From the NCBI GenBank assembly GCA_023412495.1, contig JAEYNP010000120.1, positions 124,001 to 188,000 of the forward strand: 64,000 bases of DNA. The letters are read 5' to 3'. The first letter of the stretch is position 1. Each line of letters opens with the position of its first letter. Below, one piece after another: positions 1 to 8,869 of the stretch. The notes beneath the pieces are model-generated. The model saw only the letters and a list, made by a program, of their open reading frames with translations. It was not told the origin of the DNA and made no database searches. Position numbers and translations under genes: made by a program. The stretch is from Pseudomonadota bacterium. Lineage in GTDB: Bacteria > Desulfobacterota > Desulfobulbia > Desulfobulbales > Desulfocapsaceae.

Positions 1-3000
1 TACAAGCTCCCGGATGATTTGGCGACCGATGCAGAAGGCTTCCAATTCCCGGAAGAATCGGGTTCGGCCGAGACCCTCATGCGACTTGCCGCTGAGGGGG
101 ATGCCTGTCTGGAAGAGATCCTGAAAATCCTTTATGGCAAGGAGGGCGTTGATTTCTCCCACTATCGGCAATCGACCGTGCTCCGCCGCATCGTCCGGAG
201 GATGACGCTGGGCAAGAAGAACAGTTTCGAAGCCTATCTCGACCAGCTGAAAACGGACAGCCGGGAGCTTGATCTGCTGCACGGTGATCTGCTGCTCTAT
301 TTCACCGAATTTTTCCGCGATCCCCAAATCTTTGAGACCTTGAAAAAGGATATTTTTCCTCTCCTGGTAGCAAAGCGCACCGTCAAGACTCCCATCCGGG
401 TCTGGGTGCCCGGCTGTTCGACCGGCGAGGAGGTCTACTCACTGGCCATCAGCCTCTTCGAGTTTCTCGAAGCAAACAGGCTGGAGGTGCCGGCCCAGTT
501 CTTCGGTACCGATCTGGTCGCCGGCCATATCGTATCAGCCCGGGCCGCCCTCTATCCGGAAAAGATCGCACGGCACGTGCCGGCGGATCGACTCGAGCGG
601 TTTTTCGACAAAACCGCAAGCGGCTATCGGGTCATCAAGCATATCCGGGAGATGTGCGTATTCGCAACCCAGGATATCACCCAGGACCCGCCCTTTCCAA
701 ATATTGATCTGCTCAGCTGTCGCAATCTCCTTATCTACTTCGATACGACATTCCAGGACACAGTCGTTCCCTTGTTCCATTTCGCCCTGAAGCCGTCCGG
801 CTTCCTTCTGCTCGGGACCTCGGAGACCCTCGGGCGCTTCCCCCAGCTCTTCAGCCAGGTCGATAAGCGCCACAATATTTTTGCCAAGCGGGTTATAGCC
901 CACAAGCAGCCTTACCGTTTTCCGGTCAACGCGCCGGTCTTCAACCAGCGGGTCAGGCACCAGCTCGATCCGGCCGACCGGGTAAAGCATAGCGACGCCT
1001 GCGACCTGACCCGAAAAATCGAGCAACTTTTGCTTGCGCGCTACGCCCCGCCGGGCGTGGTGGTCGACAGCAACCTGCAGATCCGCCAGTTCCATGGCCG
1101 GACCTCCCGTTACCTCGATCCCTCCTCCGGGGAAGCGAGCCTGAAGCTCTCCAGGATGGCCGGCCACAGCCTGATGCCGGACCTTTATGTGGCAATCGAG
1201 GAAGCAAAGAGGGAGCGGAGGACCGTGCGGAGGAGAAACATCCCCTTCGCAGCCGGCCGGGAGCAGAGCACAATAGATATTTCCGTGGTTCCGGTTCAAC
1301 ACGAAGGGGAAAGTGAAACCTATTTCCTCCTGCTCTTCGAGGAGGAGAAGGAGCCGAAGAAGGTTTCTTCCGGGACCGGGATGGAACCTGAAGGAGATAC
1401 CCGGCGGGACATGGAACTGCTTCGCCGCGATCTCATGGCGACCAAGGAGTATCTGCAGACCATCATCGAGGAGAAGGACGAGGTCAATCAGGAGTTGTGG
1501 ATCGCCAACGAAGAGGTCCAGTCGACTAACGAGGAACTGCAGAGTGTCAACGAGGAGCTGGAGGCTGCCAAGGAGGAGTTGGAGTCGAGCAACGAGGAGC
1601 TGATAGCCCTCAATGAAGAATTGCACCTGAAGAACACGGAACTGACCGAGGCCAATGCCTTGAACGAGTCCACCATCAACTGTTCCAAGGACGGGATTCT
1701 CACCTTCGACAACGACTTTCGGGTGAAGATCTGGAATCCGGCGATGGAGCGGATGTGGGGCATCAAACGGGAGATGTGCCTCGACCGCTCGTTGCTCGAC
1801 CTCTTCCCGTTCCTCATCGAAAACGGCCAGAAGGAGGTTCTCGTCTCGGTGCTTGAGGGTAATGGCGCCGTCGTCGAAAACCAGCCGTATTACAATCGGG
1901 AGCGCGGGATTCAGGGCTTTTTCGAGGGACGGTTTTCGCCGTTGTGGGACCATAATGACCGGATCATCGGCGGTCTCGCGGTCATCCACGACAGCACCGA
2001 ACGGAAGCTGGCGGAGGAAAAGCTTCTGGAGAGCGAGGAGAGATTCAAGATGGTCATGCAGCAGTCGCCGGCGGCCATCGAGATCTATGACCTGAATGGC
2101 CTGCTGATCGGGGTCAACAGAGCTTATGAAGAACTGTGGCGGGTTCCGGCCGAGAAGATGGTGAACAGCTTCAATATTCTGAACAACGACGTGCCGGATA
2201 AAATGAAGCTTCTACCCTACGTGCAGCTCGCCTATGCCGGCGAGACGGTGCTGGTCCCGGAATATCGGCTGCCTTCGGCAGTCGACCCGCAAAACGGCCG
2301 GGAGGAGGGGCGGTGGCTCAGCACCAGGATCTATCCTTTGAAGGACAGCGGCGGCAAGGTCAAGAATATCGTGGTGGCCGCTGAGGACGTCACCGCCCGG
2401 AAACGTCTGGAGGACGACCTGCTGAAAATCCAGAAACTGGAGTCCATCGGCACCCTGGCCGGTGGCATCGCCCACGACTTCAACAATATCCTCATGGGGC
2501 TCTTCGGCAATCTGGCGCTCGTCAAAAGCGAGCTGGCCCCGGAGCATCCGGCCGTGGAGCATCTGATCGATGCCCAGAAGTTGATGAACCGGGCGACGCG
2601 TCTCACCCAGCAGCTGCTCATCTTCGCCAAGGGCGGCAATCCGGTGCGGGAAGGGGTCAGTATAGAGTCGCTGGTCGAGGAGGTCGTGCGCTTCGATCTT
2701 TCCGGCAGCAATGTCAAGCCGGTCTTTGCCATCGACCCTGATCTCTGGGTGGTGGAGGTGGATAAGGGGCAGATCCAGCAGGTTTTCTCCAACCTGACCG
2801 TCAACGCCAAACAGGCGATGCCGGACGGCGGGCATCTCTACATTACCATGAAGAAGACAAAGGTGGGGGAGGGTGAGATCGCCGAACTGGCCGCCGGCAA
2901 TTACATCACGGTGATCGTCCGGGACGAGGGCGAAGGGATGGATGAAAACGTCATCGGTATGATCTTCGACCCCTATTTCACTACCAGGCCGATGGGCCGG

Positions 3001-3558
3001 GGGCTCGGCCTGGCCACTACCTATTCCATCATGAAAAAGCACGGCGGTTGCATCAAGGTTGAATCGGCTCCCGCCGCAGGAGCCTCTTTCACTCTCTATC
3101 TTCCGGCGACCGGGATCGATTCCCTCCAGGCGGGTCAGGCCCGGACGGGCGAGGACATCGACGGGGCGGGGAAGATTCGGGTGCTGGTGATGGATGACGA
3201 GGAGATGATCTGCAAGGTCACCAGCAGATTTCTGGCGGGGGCGGGTTTTCTCGTCGACACCGTCCAGGACGGCAGGGAAGCGGTCGAATGCTATCGGCAG
3301 GCTCGGGAAGAGGGCAACCCCTATGCCCTGATCATCATGGATCTCACCATCCCCGGCGGGATGGGTGGCAAAGAGGCGGTGAAGAGGATCCTCGAAATCG
3401 ATGTCCGGGCGAAGGTCATTGTCTCCAGCGGCTACGCCGAAGACCCGGTCATGGCCAACTACACGTCCTACGGTTTCTGCGGGATCGCTACCAAGCCCTA
3501 CTCGCGGGAAAAGCTGCTGGAGGTGGTCCGGCAGGCGCTTTTGAAAAACGAGTACTGA
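1..3558 (+). CDS. CheR-type methyltransferase / PAS / histidine kinase / receiver hybrid (5' end outside window)
   Basis: The reading frame is open at base 1, so the N-terminus is missing; in this architecture it is normally a CheB methylesterase domain. Visible order, counting from the in-frame TTG at 19: a CheR N-terminal helical domain (about 30-100); a SAM-dependent methyltransferase domain with GCSTGEEVYS at about 132-141; a long Glu-rich coiled coil (about 465-550) built of repeats like NEELQSVNEELE; two PAS domains (about 555-800); a HisKA domain with phospho-acceptor His in GGIAHDFNNIL (about 820); a HATPase domain with GRGLGLATTYSIMKKHGG; and a C-terminal receiver (from about 1053) with acidic pair DDEE and phospho-Asp in IIMDLTIPGG. 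It probably couples chemoreceptor-like methylation to phosphotransfer. The stop codon TGA (3556-3558) lies inside the first unit of a 7-bp repeat array. Domain calls are confident; the signal sensed is unknown. Confidence 0.9.
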   Translation, partial: YKLPDDLATDAEGFQFPEESGSAETLMRLAAEGDACLEEILKILYGKEGVDFSHYRQSTVLRRIVRRMTLGKKNSFEAYLDQLKTDSRELDLLHGDLLLYFTEFFRDPQIFETLKKDIFPLLVAKRTVKTPIRVWVPGCSTGEEVYSLAISLFEFLEANRLEVPAQFFGTDLVAGHIVSARAALYPEKIARHVPADRLERFFDKTASGYRVIKHIREMCVFATQDITQDPPFPNIDLLSCRNLLIYFDTTFQDTVVPLFHFALKPSGFLLLGTSETLGRFPQLFSQVDKRHNIFAKRVIAHKQPYRFPVNAPVFNQRVRHQLDPADRVKHSDACDLTRKIEQLLLARYAPPGVVVDSNLQIRQFHGRTSRYLDPSSGEASLKLSRMAGHSLMPDLYVAIEEAKRERRTVRRRNIPFAAGREQSTIDISVVPVQHEGESETYFLLLFEEEKEPKKVSSGTGMEPEGDTRRDMELLRRDLMATKEYLQTIIEEKDEVNQELWIANEEVQSTNEELQSVNEELEAAKEELESSNEELIALNEELHLKNTELTEANALNESTINCSKDGILTFDNDFRVKIWNPAMERMWGIKREMCLDRSLLDLFPFLIENGQKEVLVSVLEGNGAVVENQPYYNRERGIQGFFEGRFSPLWDHNDRIIGGLAVIHDSTERKLAEEKLLESEERFKMVMQQSPAAIEIYDLNGLLIGVNRAYEELWRVPAEKMVNSFNILNNDVPDKMKLLPYVQLAYAGETVLVPEYRLPSAVDPQNGREEGRWLSTRIYPLKDSGGKVKNIVVAAEDVTARKRLEDDLLKIQKLESIGTLAGGIAHDFNNILMGLFGNLALVKSELAPEHPAVEHLIDAQKLMNRATRLTQQLLIFAKGGNPVREGVSIESLVEEVVRFDLSGSNVKPVFAIDPDLWVVEVDKGQIQQVFSNLTVNAKQAMPDGGHLYITMKKTKVGEGEIAELAAGNYITVIVRDEGEGMDENVIGMIFDPYFTTRPMGRGLGLATTYSIMKKHGGCIKVESAPAAGASFTLYLPATGIDSLQAGQARTGEDIDGAGKIRVLVMDDEEMICKVTSRFLAGAGFLVDTVQDGREAVECYRQAREEGNPYALIIMDLTIPGGMGGKEAVKRILEIDVRAKVIVSSGYAEDPVMANYTSYGFCGIATKPYSREKLLEVVRQALLKNEY

Positions 3559-3594
3559 GTATTGAGTACGGAGTACTGAGCTATGAGTACTGAG
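3553..3594 (+). repeat. Phased heptamer array at the 3' end of the hybrid kinase gene
   Basis: Six contiguous in-phase 7-bp units: TACTGAG, TATTGAG, TACGGAG, TACTGAG, CTATGAG, TACTGAG. The stop codon of the upstream gene is within the first unit. A reverse-complement array occurs at 3716-3746, so the two arms could pair around the structured element between them. Confidence 0.85.
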
Positions 3595-3596
3595 TT

Positions 3597-3711
3597 TAGT
3601 ACCTTAGAAATTCGTTTCTTGTTTTTTGAAACGAATTTCGTGAAGGTATTTATCCCCTCTGCTGTTGGAGGGGATGACGACCCTTGGGTTGCGGGCGTCA
3701 GCTCGCATTAG
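3597..3711 (+). repeat. Structured dispersed element, copy A
   Basis: A 115-bp element beginning TAGTACCTTAG. It has two perfect inverted repeats: an 11-bp stem (3608-3618 with 3628-3638) and an 8-bp stem (3652-3659 with 3668-3675). Its right end holds an ACCC-TT-GGGT palindrome and a GCGGG/CTCGC hairpin, ending CATTAG. Related copies lie at 26078-26189 (plus a partial one at 26190-26260) and, inverted, at 53284-53397. It sits between the convergent kinase and accDA genes, flanked by heptamer arrays. It could be a REP/MITE-like element or a 3'-end RNA structure; no ORF is present. Confidence 0.8.
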
Positions 3712-3715
3712 TCGC

Positions 3716-3746
3716 ACTCAGTACTCAGCACTCAGTCCTCAGTCCT
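3716..3746 (-). repeat. Phased heptamer array at the 3' end of accDA
   Basis: Read on the minus strand, just after the accDA stop codon, the units are GGACTGA, GGACTGA, GTGCTGA, GTACTGA. This is the inverted partner of the array at 3553-3594. Confidence 0.8.
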
Positions 3747-3750
3747 GTAT

Positions 3751-6027
3751 TTATCGGTAGTAGAGGCTCGGACTGCCCATGTTCAGCAGGGCCTTGTGCA
3801 GGTTTCGCCGGAATTCCCGCCGGTCCCAGATACCCTGGATATGGCCTCGCTTCAAGGCATTGCGCGCCGAATGGTAGTCGGGCGGGATTTCCGAGCCGGT
3901 GGTTTCGCGGATGACCCGCGGGCCGGCAAATCCGATCCGGCTCGAGCGGATGGCGAACTGGTAGGGCGAGCAGCCGAGGAATGAGGCAACCGGTCCGGCG
4001 TAGGAGTTGTTGTCGTAGACCACCAGGTACAGGCCGCCCGCGTCGATATACTCCCGCACCGCCATGGTGCATTTGGGCATCTGGGTAACCCCCAGGGTCC
4101 CTTCCTGGATGCGGATGCCGCCGGTGGTGTGGACGTAGGCCAGTAGCGGCCGCTTTTTGCGTTTGGCCATGGCGCAGGCCTGGACGAACTTCTCCCCTTC
4201 GGCGGAGCCCACGGTGCCGTTGCGGAAATCGGAATAGAGCATGCTGACGACGATGTGGATGCCATTCACCTGGGCATGGAAGGTCATGTTGCCCGACCGC
4301 TTTTTCGTCTTATCCTTGGACCGCTGCAGCCGCTCGGTGAAGCCGGTGTAGTTCAGGGGATTGCCGGCCGCGATCTCGGTGTTGAACTGGCTGATCGAAC
4401 CCGGATCGAAAATATTCTGGAGATACCACTGGTGCTCCAGGGGAAAGTGATGGCCGCAGGTCTCGCAGACCCCCGCGAACTCGCCGTAAAGATCAGGTAT
4501 CCACAGATCCTTGCACCCGTATTTTTCGGCATTGGGGCAGCTGACGGTGCGGTCCTTGTTAGCCAAGGGGCTGGTGTAGGTGTCGGTCAACTCCAGCGGA
4601 TCGACACGGGGCGACTGGGCGTCCGGCTGACCGTTGCCGGTATAGGTGATGAGTCGCTGAGGCCTCCCCTCCTTTTTCTTTTTTCCCCACAGCTCCATGA
4701 AGGAATTGATCGGTTCGGTGATGCGCCGGATCATGACATGGCTTTCGCCGGAAACATCGTTCAAGACCTTTCGGACCTGGCGTTTGTGGTTCTTCATGAT
4801 GTCGTAGCGGATGGTGTAGTAGGCCTTCTCCGTCTTCACCTTAAAGCTTGCGAAAAGCCCGTCCTCGGCATCGGCCTGTCCCTCGAAGCCGTTTTTGCCC
4901 ATCGCCAGGTATTTTTTTAAACGCAGTTCCAAAAGTCGCCGGATCTCATCCCGGTTGAGGTCCCAGTGCAGTTCCAGGTGCTGCTCCTCCGTCGCCGGCT
5001 GGTGTTTCTTGCGCCGGATCTCGTAGGTGCGGAGCGCGGAGAAGCTCTTGGTGGAGAGCACGACCTTGTCGGTTGCCCGGATGATTTCCGCCCGAAGTTT
5101 GGCGAAAAAGGCGAAATCATCCCGCCGGGCGCCCAGGGGCGGCTCATAGATGATCCGGTCGATGGTGCCCTTTTCCAGGTTGTCCTTGGCGGTGAGCTTC
5201 AGGCGGTCGGCGCAGACTTCGATGAGTTCCTTCGGAACCTTGGCGCCTTCCTTGATCTTCCCCTCGATGGCCGCCGCCCCCTCTGGGGAAATCACCGAGT
5301 AGTAGCCGTGGGAGGTCATCAACCGGTAATCGGTGAGACCTATCGCCTCGGCCCCGCCGGAGCCGCCCTCGGAGATCATGGAGATCGTCGGCACCCTCAG
5401 CTTGGTCATGGCGTAGATGTTGCGGGCGATCTGCTGGGCCGCACCCGACCCTTCCTCCACCGGATAGGAACCCGGGGTGAAGATATAGAAATGGATGGGA
5501 ATGCCCTCGGTTTCAGCGACCTTCATGTAGCGCAGGGCCTTCTCGTTGCCCTGCGGCCGGCACGAGCCGCCGTTGCGGAACTCCTCGCCGTGGCCGGTTT
5601 CCTGGCCGATGACCATGACCGAGGCGGTGTAAGGTTTGTTCTTGATCCTTCTGGTGATGGTGGCCTTGGCGCAGATCATCGCCGGGTCGACGTTGGCGTC
5701 TCCCTCGCCGCCCAGCTCGGTATAGTCGTCGTAGACGTTTTCCAGGATATCCTTCAGGCTGAAGCGCTGGGCGCTGCGGACGATCCGCACCCGCTCCATA
5801 GGCGTGAGATGCTCCTCGGCCCGCTCCTCGAGGAAACTGATCGACTCGTCGAGCTTGCGGATCTCTGCCGTGAGCTTCTCCTCGGTGAGATCGTAGAAGG
5901 ATTGTTTGATCTGCTCGACATTTTTCTTGAAACCGTCGAGATTACCCCAGTTTGAGTAGTCTTTGATCTGGAGCAGATAGTTGATCCGCTCCTCGATCTT
6001 CAGAAGTTGCTTCTGTAATTCTTTCAT
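3751..6027 (-). CDS. accDA: Acetyl-CoA carboxylase carboxyltransferase, fused alpha and beta subunits
   Basis: This 758-residue protein combines both halves of the carboxyltransferase that moves CO2 from biotin to acetyl-CoA, the entry step of fatty acid synthesis. The N-terminal ~330 residues are AccA-like (GHGEEFRNGG, then GGSGGAEAIGLTDYR forming the crotonase-type oxyanion site). From about residue 490 an AccD-like zinc ribbon appears (cysteines in CPNAEKYGC and CETC), followed by the beta catalytic half with TTGGIRIQEGTLG. The order is alpha-beta, the reverse of a simple accD-accA fusion. It lies 79 bp downstream of accC on the same strand, so the two are probably cotranscribed. The carrier protein AccB is not in the window. 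A propionyl- or other acyl-CoA carboxylase role cannot be excluded by reading alone. Confidence 0.88.
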   Translation of the reverse strand: MKELQKQLLKIEERINYLLQIKDYSNWGNLDGFKKNVEQIKQSFYDLTEEKLTAEIRKLDESISFLEERAEEHLTPMERVRIVRSAQRFSLKDILENVYDDYTELGGEGDANVDPAMICAKATITRRIKNKPYTASVMVIGQETGHGEEFRNGGSCRPQGNEKALRYMKVAETEGIPIHFYIFTPGSYPVEEGSGAAQQIARNIYAMTKLRVPTISMISEGGSGGAEAIGLTDYRLMTSHGYYSVISPEGAAAIEGKIKEGAKVPKELIEVCADRLKLTAKDNLEKGTIDRIIYEPPLGARRDDFAFFAKLRAEIIRATDKVVLSTKSFSALRTYEIRRKKHQPATEEQHLELHWDLNRDEIRRLLELRLKKYLAMGKNGFEGQADAEDGLFASFKVKTEKAYYTIRYDIMKNHKRQVRKVLNDVSGESHVMIRRITEPINSFMELWGKKKKEGRPQRLITYTGNGQPDAQSPRVDPLELTDTYTSPLANKDRTVSCPNAEKYGCKDLWIPDLYGEFAGVCETCGHHFPLEHQWYLQNIFDPGSISQFNTEIAAGNPLNYTGFTERLQRSKDKTKKRSGNMTFHAQVNGIHIVVSMLYSDFRNGTVGSAEGEKFVQACAMAKRKKRPLLAYVHTTGGIRIQEGTLGVTQMPKCTMAVREYIDAGGLYLVVYDNNSYAGPVASFLGCSPYQFAIRSSRIGFAGPRVIRETTGSEIPPDYHSARNALKRGHIQGIWDRREFRRNLHKALLNMGSPSLYYR

Positions 6028-6106
6028 CGGTCGAAACTATGTATTATGCCGGGATCACCCTGCGCGTCGGCGCTTTAGGTCCCTTCTCTATGGCGCATCG
6101 AAGGGC

Positions 6107-7516
6107 TTAAAAAGCCAGGAGGCGATCCAGGTTGTTTTTGAGGTAGTCGAGGTTCGTTATTATCGAGTTGTTGTTCGAGTCCTGGCCACGGATGACCGTT
6201 TCGTCGATAAACTGGGCTGCCTTCTTCTTCGCGTCCTCGATCGACTCACCCCAGACCAGGGCCAGCGCCAGATTCGGGTCGAAATCGCTGGGGATGGGGT
6301 AGGGGCGGTCGACGGGGACATGGGTGTAGACGACCGACCACGGATGGGTCGGGAACTTAAATTCGGTAATCGTGCCGATCCAGGGTGCAAAACCGCGGCG
6401 GGTGTCCTCGGCGACGATGCGCAGCTCGATGGCGGCGCCTTTGAACTTGATCGCGCTCTGTTTGTAGCCGATCTTTTCGCCCAGGGCCAGCCGGATCTGC
6501 TCCCGGATCAGGTTCGGCTGCTCGCCATTAATATAGCTGATCCGGGCGGAAATATCATTTTCCACCTGAATGCGGGTGTTTACTTCGAGAAGATAGGGCT
6601 GGCCGCTTCTCGTCACGATCCATTCCCAGGTCCCGACGTTGTCGTATTTGACATGGCCCGCGAGTTTGAGCGAATACTGGACGATCTGGTCGAGGACCTT
6701 CTTCTCGTCGAAATCGTAGTCGAAGGCAGTCTTGTGGAAACCCGGCGCCGCTTCCACCCGCTTCTGTCGACCGGTGGACTGGATGGTGCAGTTGCGCGAG
6801 CTGAAGTGGAGGCGCTCGCCGTGTCTGGAGCAGACCAGCTGCACCTCGAGATGGTTGTAATCGCGCAGGCACTGCTCGATCAGCACCCCGCCATCGCCGA
6901 ACTGGCGCTTGGCGTAGTTCTGCAGCTGCCGGTAGATCCGGCGGAACCTCTCGATTTCGGTCACCTCCTCGATCCCCATGCCGCCCCCGCCGGCCGCCGC
7001 CTTGACAAGGATGGAGGGTTGCTGGATCCCTTTCTGTTTCTGGTCGAGGAGGAGCTGGGCGGCGATCTCCTCCGCCTCCATTTCGTTGTAGATGGGAGCG
7101 GAGGTGCCGGGGATGGTGGGGATGCCCAGTTGATTGGCAACCCGTTTGGTATTGATCTTATCGCCCAGGTCCCGGATCACTTCCCAGTTGGGACCGATGA
7201 AGGTCAGCGGCCGGTCCCGCCTTGTTGCTCTTCTCGCAAAGCGGAAGTCCTCCGAAAAAAAGCCGTAACCGGGATGGATGGCGGTGCAGCCGGTGTGATC
7301 GGCGACCGCGAACAGGTCATTCGGCTCGGTATAGCTGGTTATCCGCCATGCGTTCTGGCCGGGGCCACTGACGATGTTGCGCTGAACATGCTCGGAATCA
7401 CGATCGGCGGCGGTGTAGACGACGACATAATCGAGGCCCAGATCCTTGCAGGCATTCATTATTCGAATGGCTATTTCGCCTCGGTTGGCGATGAGAACCT
7501 TTCCTTCCAAACTCAT
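6107..7516 (-). CDS. accC: Biotin carboxylase subunit, divergent
   Basis: This 469-residue ATP-grasp enzyme should carboxylate the biotin of a carrier protein using ATP and bicarbonate. It begins MSLEGKVLIANRGEIAIRI and carries HPGYGFFSEDFRFA, the glycine-rich loop KAAAGGGGMGIEEV and the ligand motif LLEVNTRIQVEN. Glu, Asn and Arg of the EMNTR signature are kept. The usual VEHPVTE continuation is replaced by VENDISARI, and the normal RRHQKV segment reads STGRQKRV, so this is not a standard AccC. It precedes the fused carboxyltransferase gene, which supports an acyl-CoA carboxylase role. Upstream is a 408-bp divergent intergenic region shared with corC. Confidence 0.85.
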   Translation of the reverse strand: MSLEGKVLIANRGEIAIRIMNACKDLGLDYVVVYTAADRDSEHVQRNIVSGPGQNAWRITSYTEPNDLFAVADHTGCTAIHPGYGFFSEDFRFARRATRRDRPLTFIGPNWEVIRDLGDKINTKRVANQLGIPTIPGTSAPIYNEMEAEEIAAQLLLDQKQKGIQQPSILVKAAAGGGGMGIEEVTEIERFRRIYRQLQNYAKRQFGDGGVLIEQCLRDYNHLEVQLVCSRHGERLHFSSRNCTIQSTGRQKRVEAAPGFHKTAFDYDFDEKKVLDQIVQYSLKLAGHVKYDNVGTWEWIVTRSGQPYLLEVNTRIQVENDISARISYINGEQPNLIREQIRLALGEKIGYKQSAIKFKGAAIELRIVAEDTRRGFAPWIGTITEFKFPTHPWSVVYTHVPVDRPYPIPSDFDPNLALALVWGESIEDAKKKAAQFIDETVIRGQDSNNNSIITNLDYLKNNLDRLLAF

Positions 7517-7924
7517 CCTCGTTCAATTTTGGCAGTATGTTATGACGATCGATCGTCTCTTTGTCCTACTCGGTGGTATAAACTCGTGGTTCGAAATCGA
7601 CGCTACTATAGTCAGCCGGTTTCGATTAGAAAAGCAAAATATTGCGCGGCAGATGAAGTCCGGCCCGAACATTCGGTTGCTTGTTCGACCAATTTTCACC
7701 CGATTCCAGCAGCGCCTACAGGCAAGGGAGTCAAAGAATCGGCGGGCGGATTGATTTTTTTCCACCCGGTGTTATTTATCTGGTACCATACATATATTAT
7801 TCACTACAGAGTCAACGCCACCCATAAACCACAGCAATCGGGACGCGCATTAGAGTTTTTCTGCAACACTGCCGGGAACGATTCAACCTTTCTTTTGAAG
7901 CCGTCCCATTATGAAGAATATATC
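7517..7924. other. Intergenic region between divergent accC and corC
   Basis: This 408-bp stretch has no convincing ORF: those present lack ribosome-binding sites and resemble nothing I know. It is AT-richer than its flanks and must hold the promoters for both divergent transcripts. A weak plus-strand candidate (TTGATT near 7750 with TATTTA 16 bp downstream) is not strong enough to call separately. Confidence 0.5.
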
Positions 7925-8866
7925 ATGGCCCATCCAACAATCGATACGATGAACAGCGATTCAAGCACAGAAGACAAGGAGTCCGATAAACAGCCTGAGC
8001 GGGAGCCCGATCACGAGCCCGAACAGGAAAGCACCCTGAAACGAATTTTTTCTTCCATGCTCAATTTCAAAAAACCGGGAACCAAGGAAGACCTCGACCA
8101 CGAAATCCAGGAACTGCTCGAGGAGGGGGAGGAGCACGGCCTGATCTCGCCCCTCGAAGAGAGGATGATCAATTCCATCCTTGAGTTTCGTACAACCTAT
8201 GCCTCGGAAATCATGACCCCGGCGGCGGAGGTGGTCTCCTTCGACGAGGCCTCGCCCCTGTCGGAGCTGATGGATATCGTCATCGAGAGCGGTTTCACCC
8301 GGATTCCCGTCTACCGGGAGAATCCAGACCGGGTCATCGGTTCGATGCACGCCAAGGACCTGCTGAAGCTCTGTGCTCGGCCGCAGGTGGAGCCGTTCAA
8401 CCTGGAAAGCTACCTGCGTCCCGTCTATTTCATATCTGAAAAAAAACCCATCGTCGACCTGCTGCGTGAGTTCCAGAAGCACAAGATCCATATGGCCATG
8501 GTCACCGACGAGTTCGGCACGGTCCGTGGTCTCATCACCCTGGAGGACATCCTCGAGGAGATCGTCGGCGAGATCGACGACGAATACGACGACGATGAGG
8601 AGGAGATCGAGGTCATCGACGAGTCCACCATTCAGGTCCACGCCTGGGTCGACGTGGAAGTGATCGAAGAGCATTTCGACACGGAATTCCCCGAAGGCCC
8701 CTACGAGTCGGTCGGCGGTCTGGTTATTCATGCCCTCGGCCGGCTGGCGGCGCCCGGCGATGTCGTCCTGGTCAACGGCTTTCGCTTCCTGGTCAAAAGC
8801 GCCGACAGCAGACAGTTGAAAATGGTGCGGATCAGCAGGATTACCGAAGAGGGAAGAGAAAGTTAA
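7925..8866 (+). CDS. corC: CorC/HlyC-type CBS-domain protein
   Basis: This 313-residue cytoplasmic protein has two CBS domains (around EIMTPAAEVVSFDEASPLSE and YFISEKKPIVDLLREFQKH...GLITLEDILEEIVGEI), followed by an acidic linker and a CorC_HlyC C-terminal domain. It lacks the DUF21 membrane domain of CNNM relatives, as does E. coli CorC (YbeX). Family members are linked to magnesium/cobalt handling and envelope stress. The first ~40 residues are charged and low in complexity. The frame stays open far upstream, but ATG 7925 (MAHPTIDTMNSD) is chosen because upstream sequence is antisense to accC. It is directly followed by lnt, the same pairing as E. coli ybeX-lnt, which supports both names. 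Confidence 0.88.
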   Translation: MAHPTIDTMNSDSSTEDKESDKQPEREPDHEPEQESTLKRIFSSMLNFKKPGTKEDLDHEIQELLEEGEEHGLISPLEERMINSILEFRTTYASEIMTPAAEVVSFDEASPLSELMDIVIESGFTRIPVYRENPDRVIGSMHAKDLLKLCARPQVEPFNLESYLRPVYFISEKKPIVDLLREFQKHKIHMAMVTDEFGTVRGLITLEDILEEIVGEIDDEYDDDEEEIEVIDESTIQVHAWVDVEVIEEHFDTEFPEGPYESVGGLVIHALGRLAAPGDVVLVNGFRFLVKSADSRQLKMVRISRITEEGRES

Positions 8867-8869
8867 GTG

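Noticed and set aside
535..1989. Long minus-strand ORF opposite the hybrid kinase gene
   Set aside because: It is a shadow of a high-GC coding gene; the translation is low in complexity and matches no family, while the plus strand has full domain structure.
4966..5955. Plus-strand ORF opposite accDA
   Set aside because: Antisense shadow: repetitive composition, no ribosome-binding site, no motif.
5981..7924. N-terminal extension of the CorC frame
   Set aside because: The frame is open by chance antisense to accC; CorC proteins begin close to ATG 7925.
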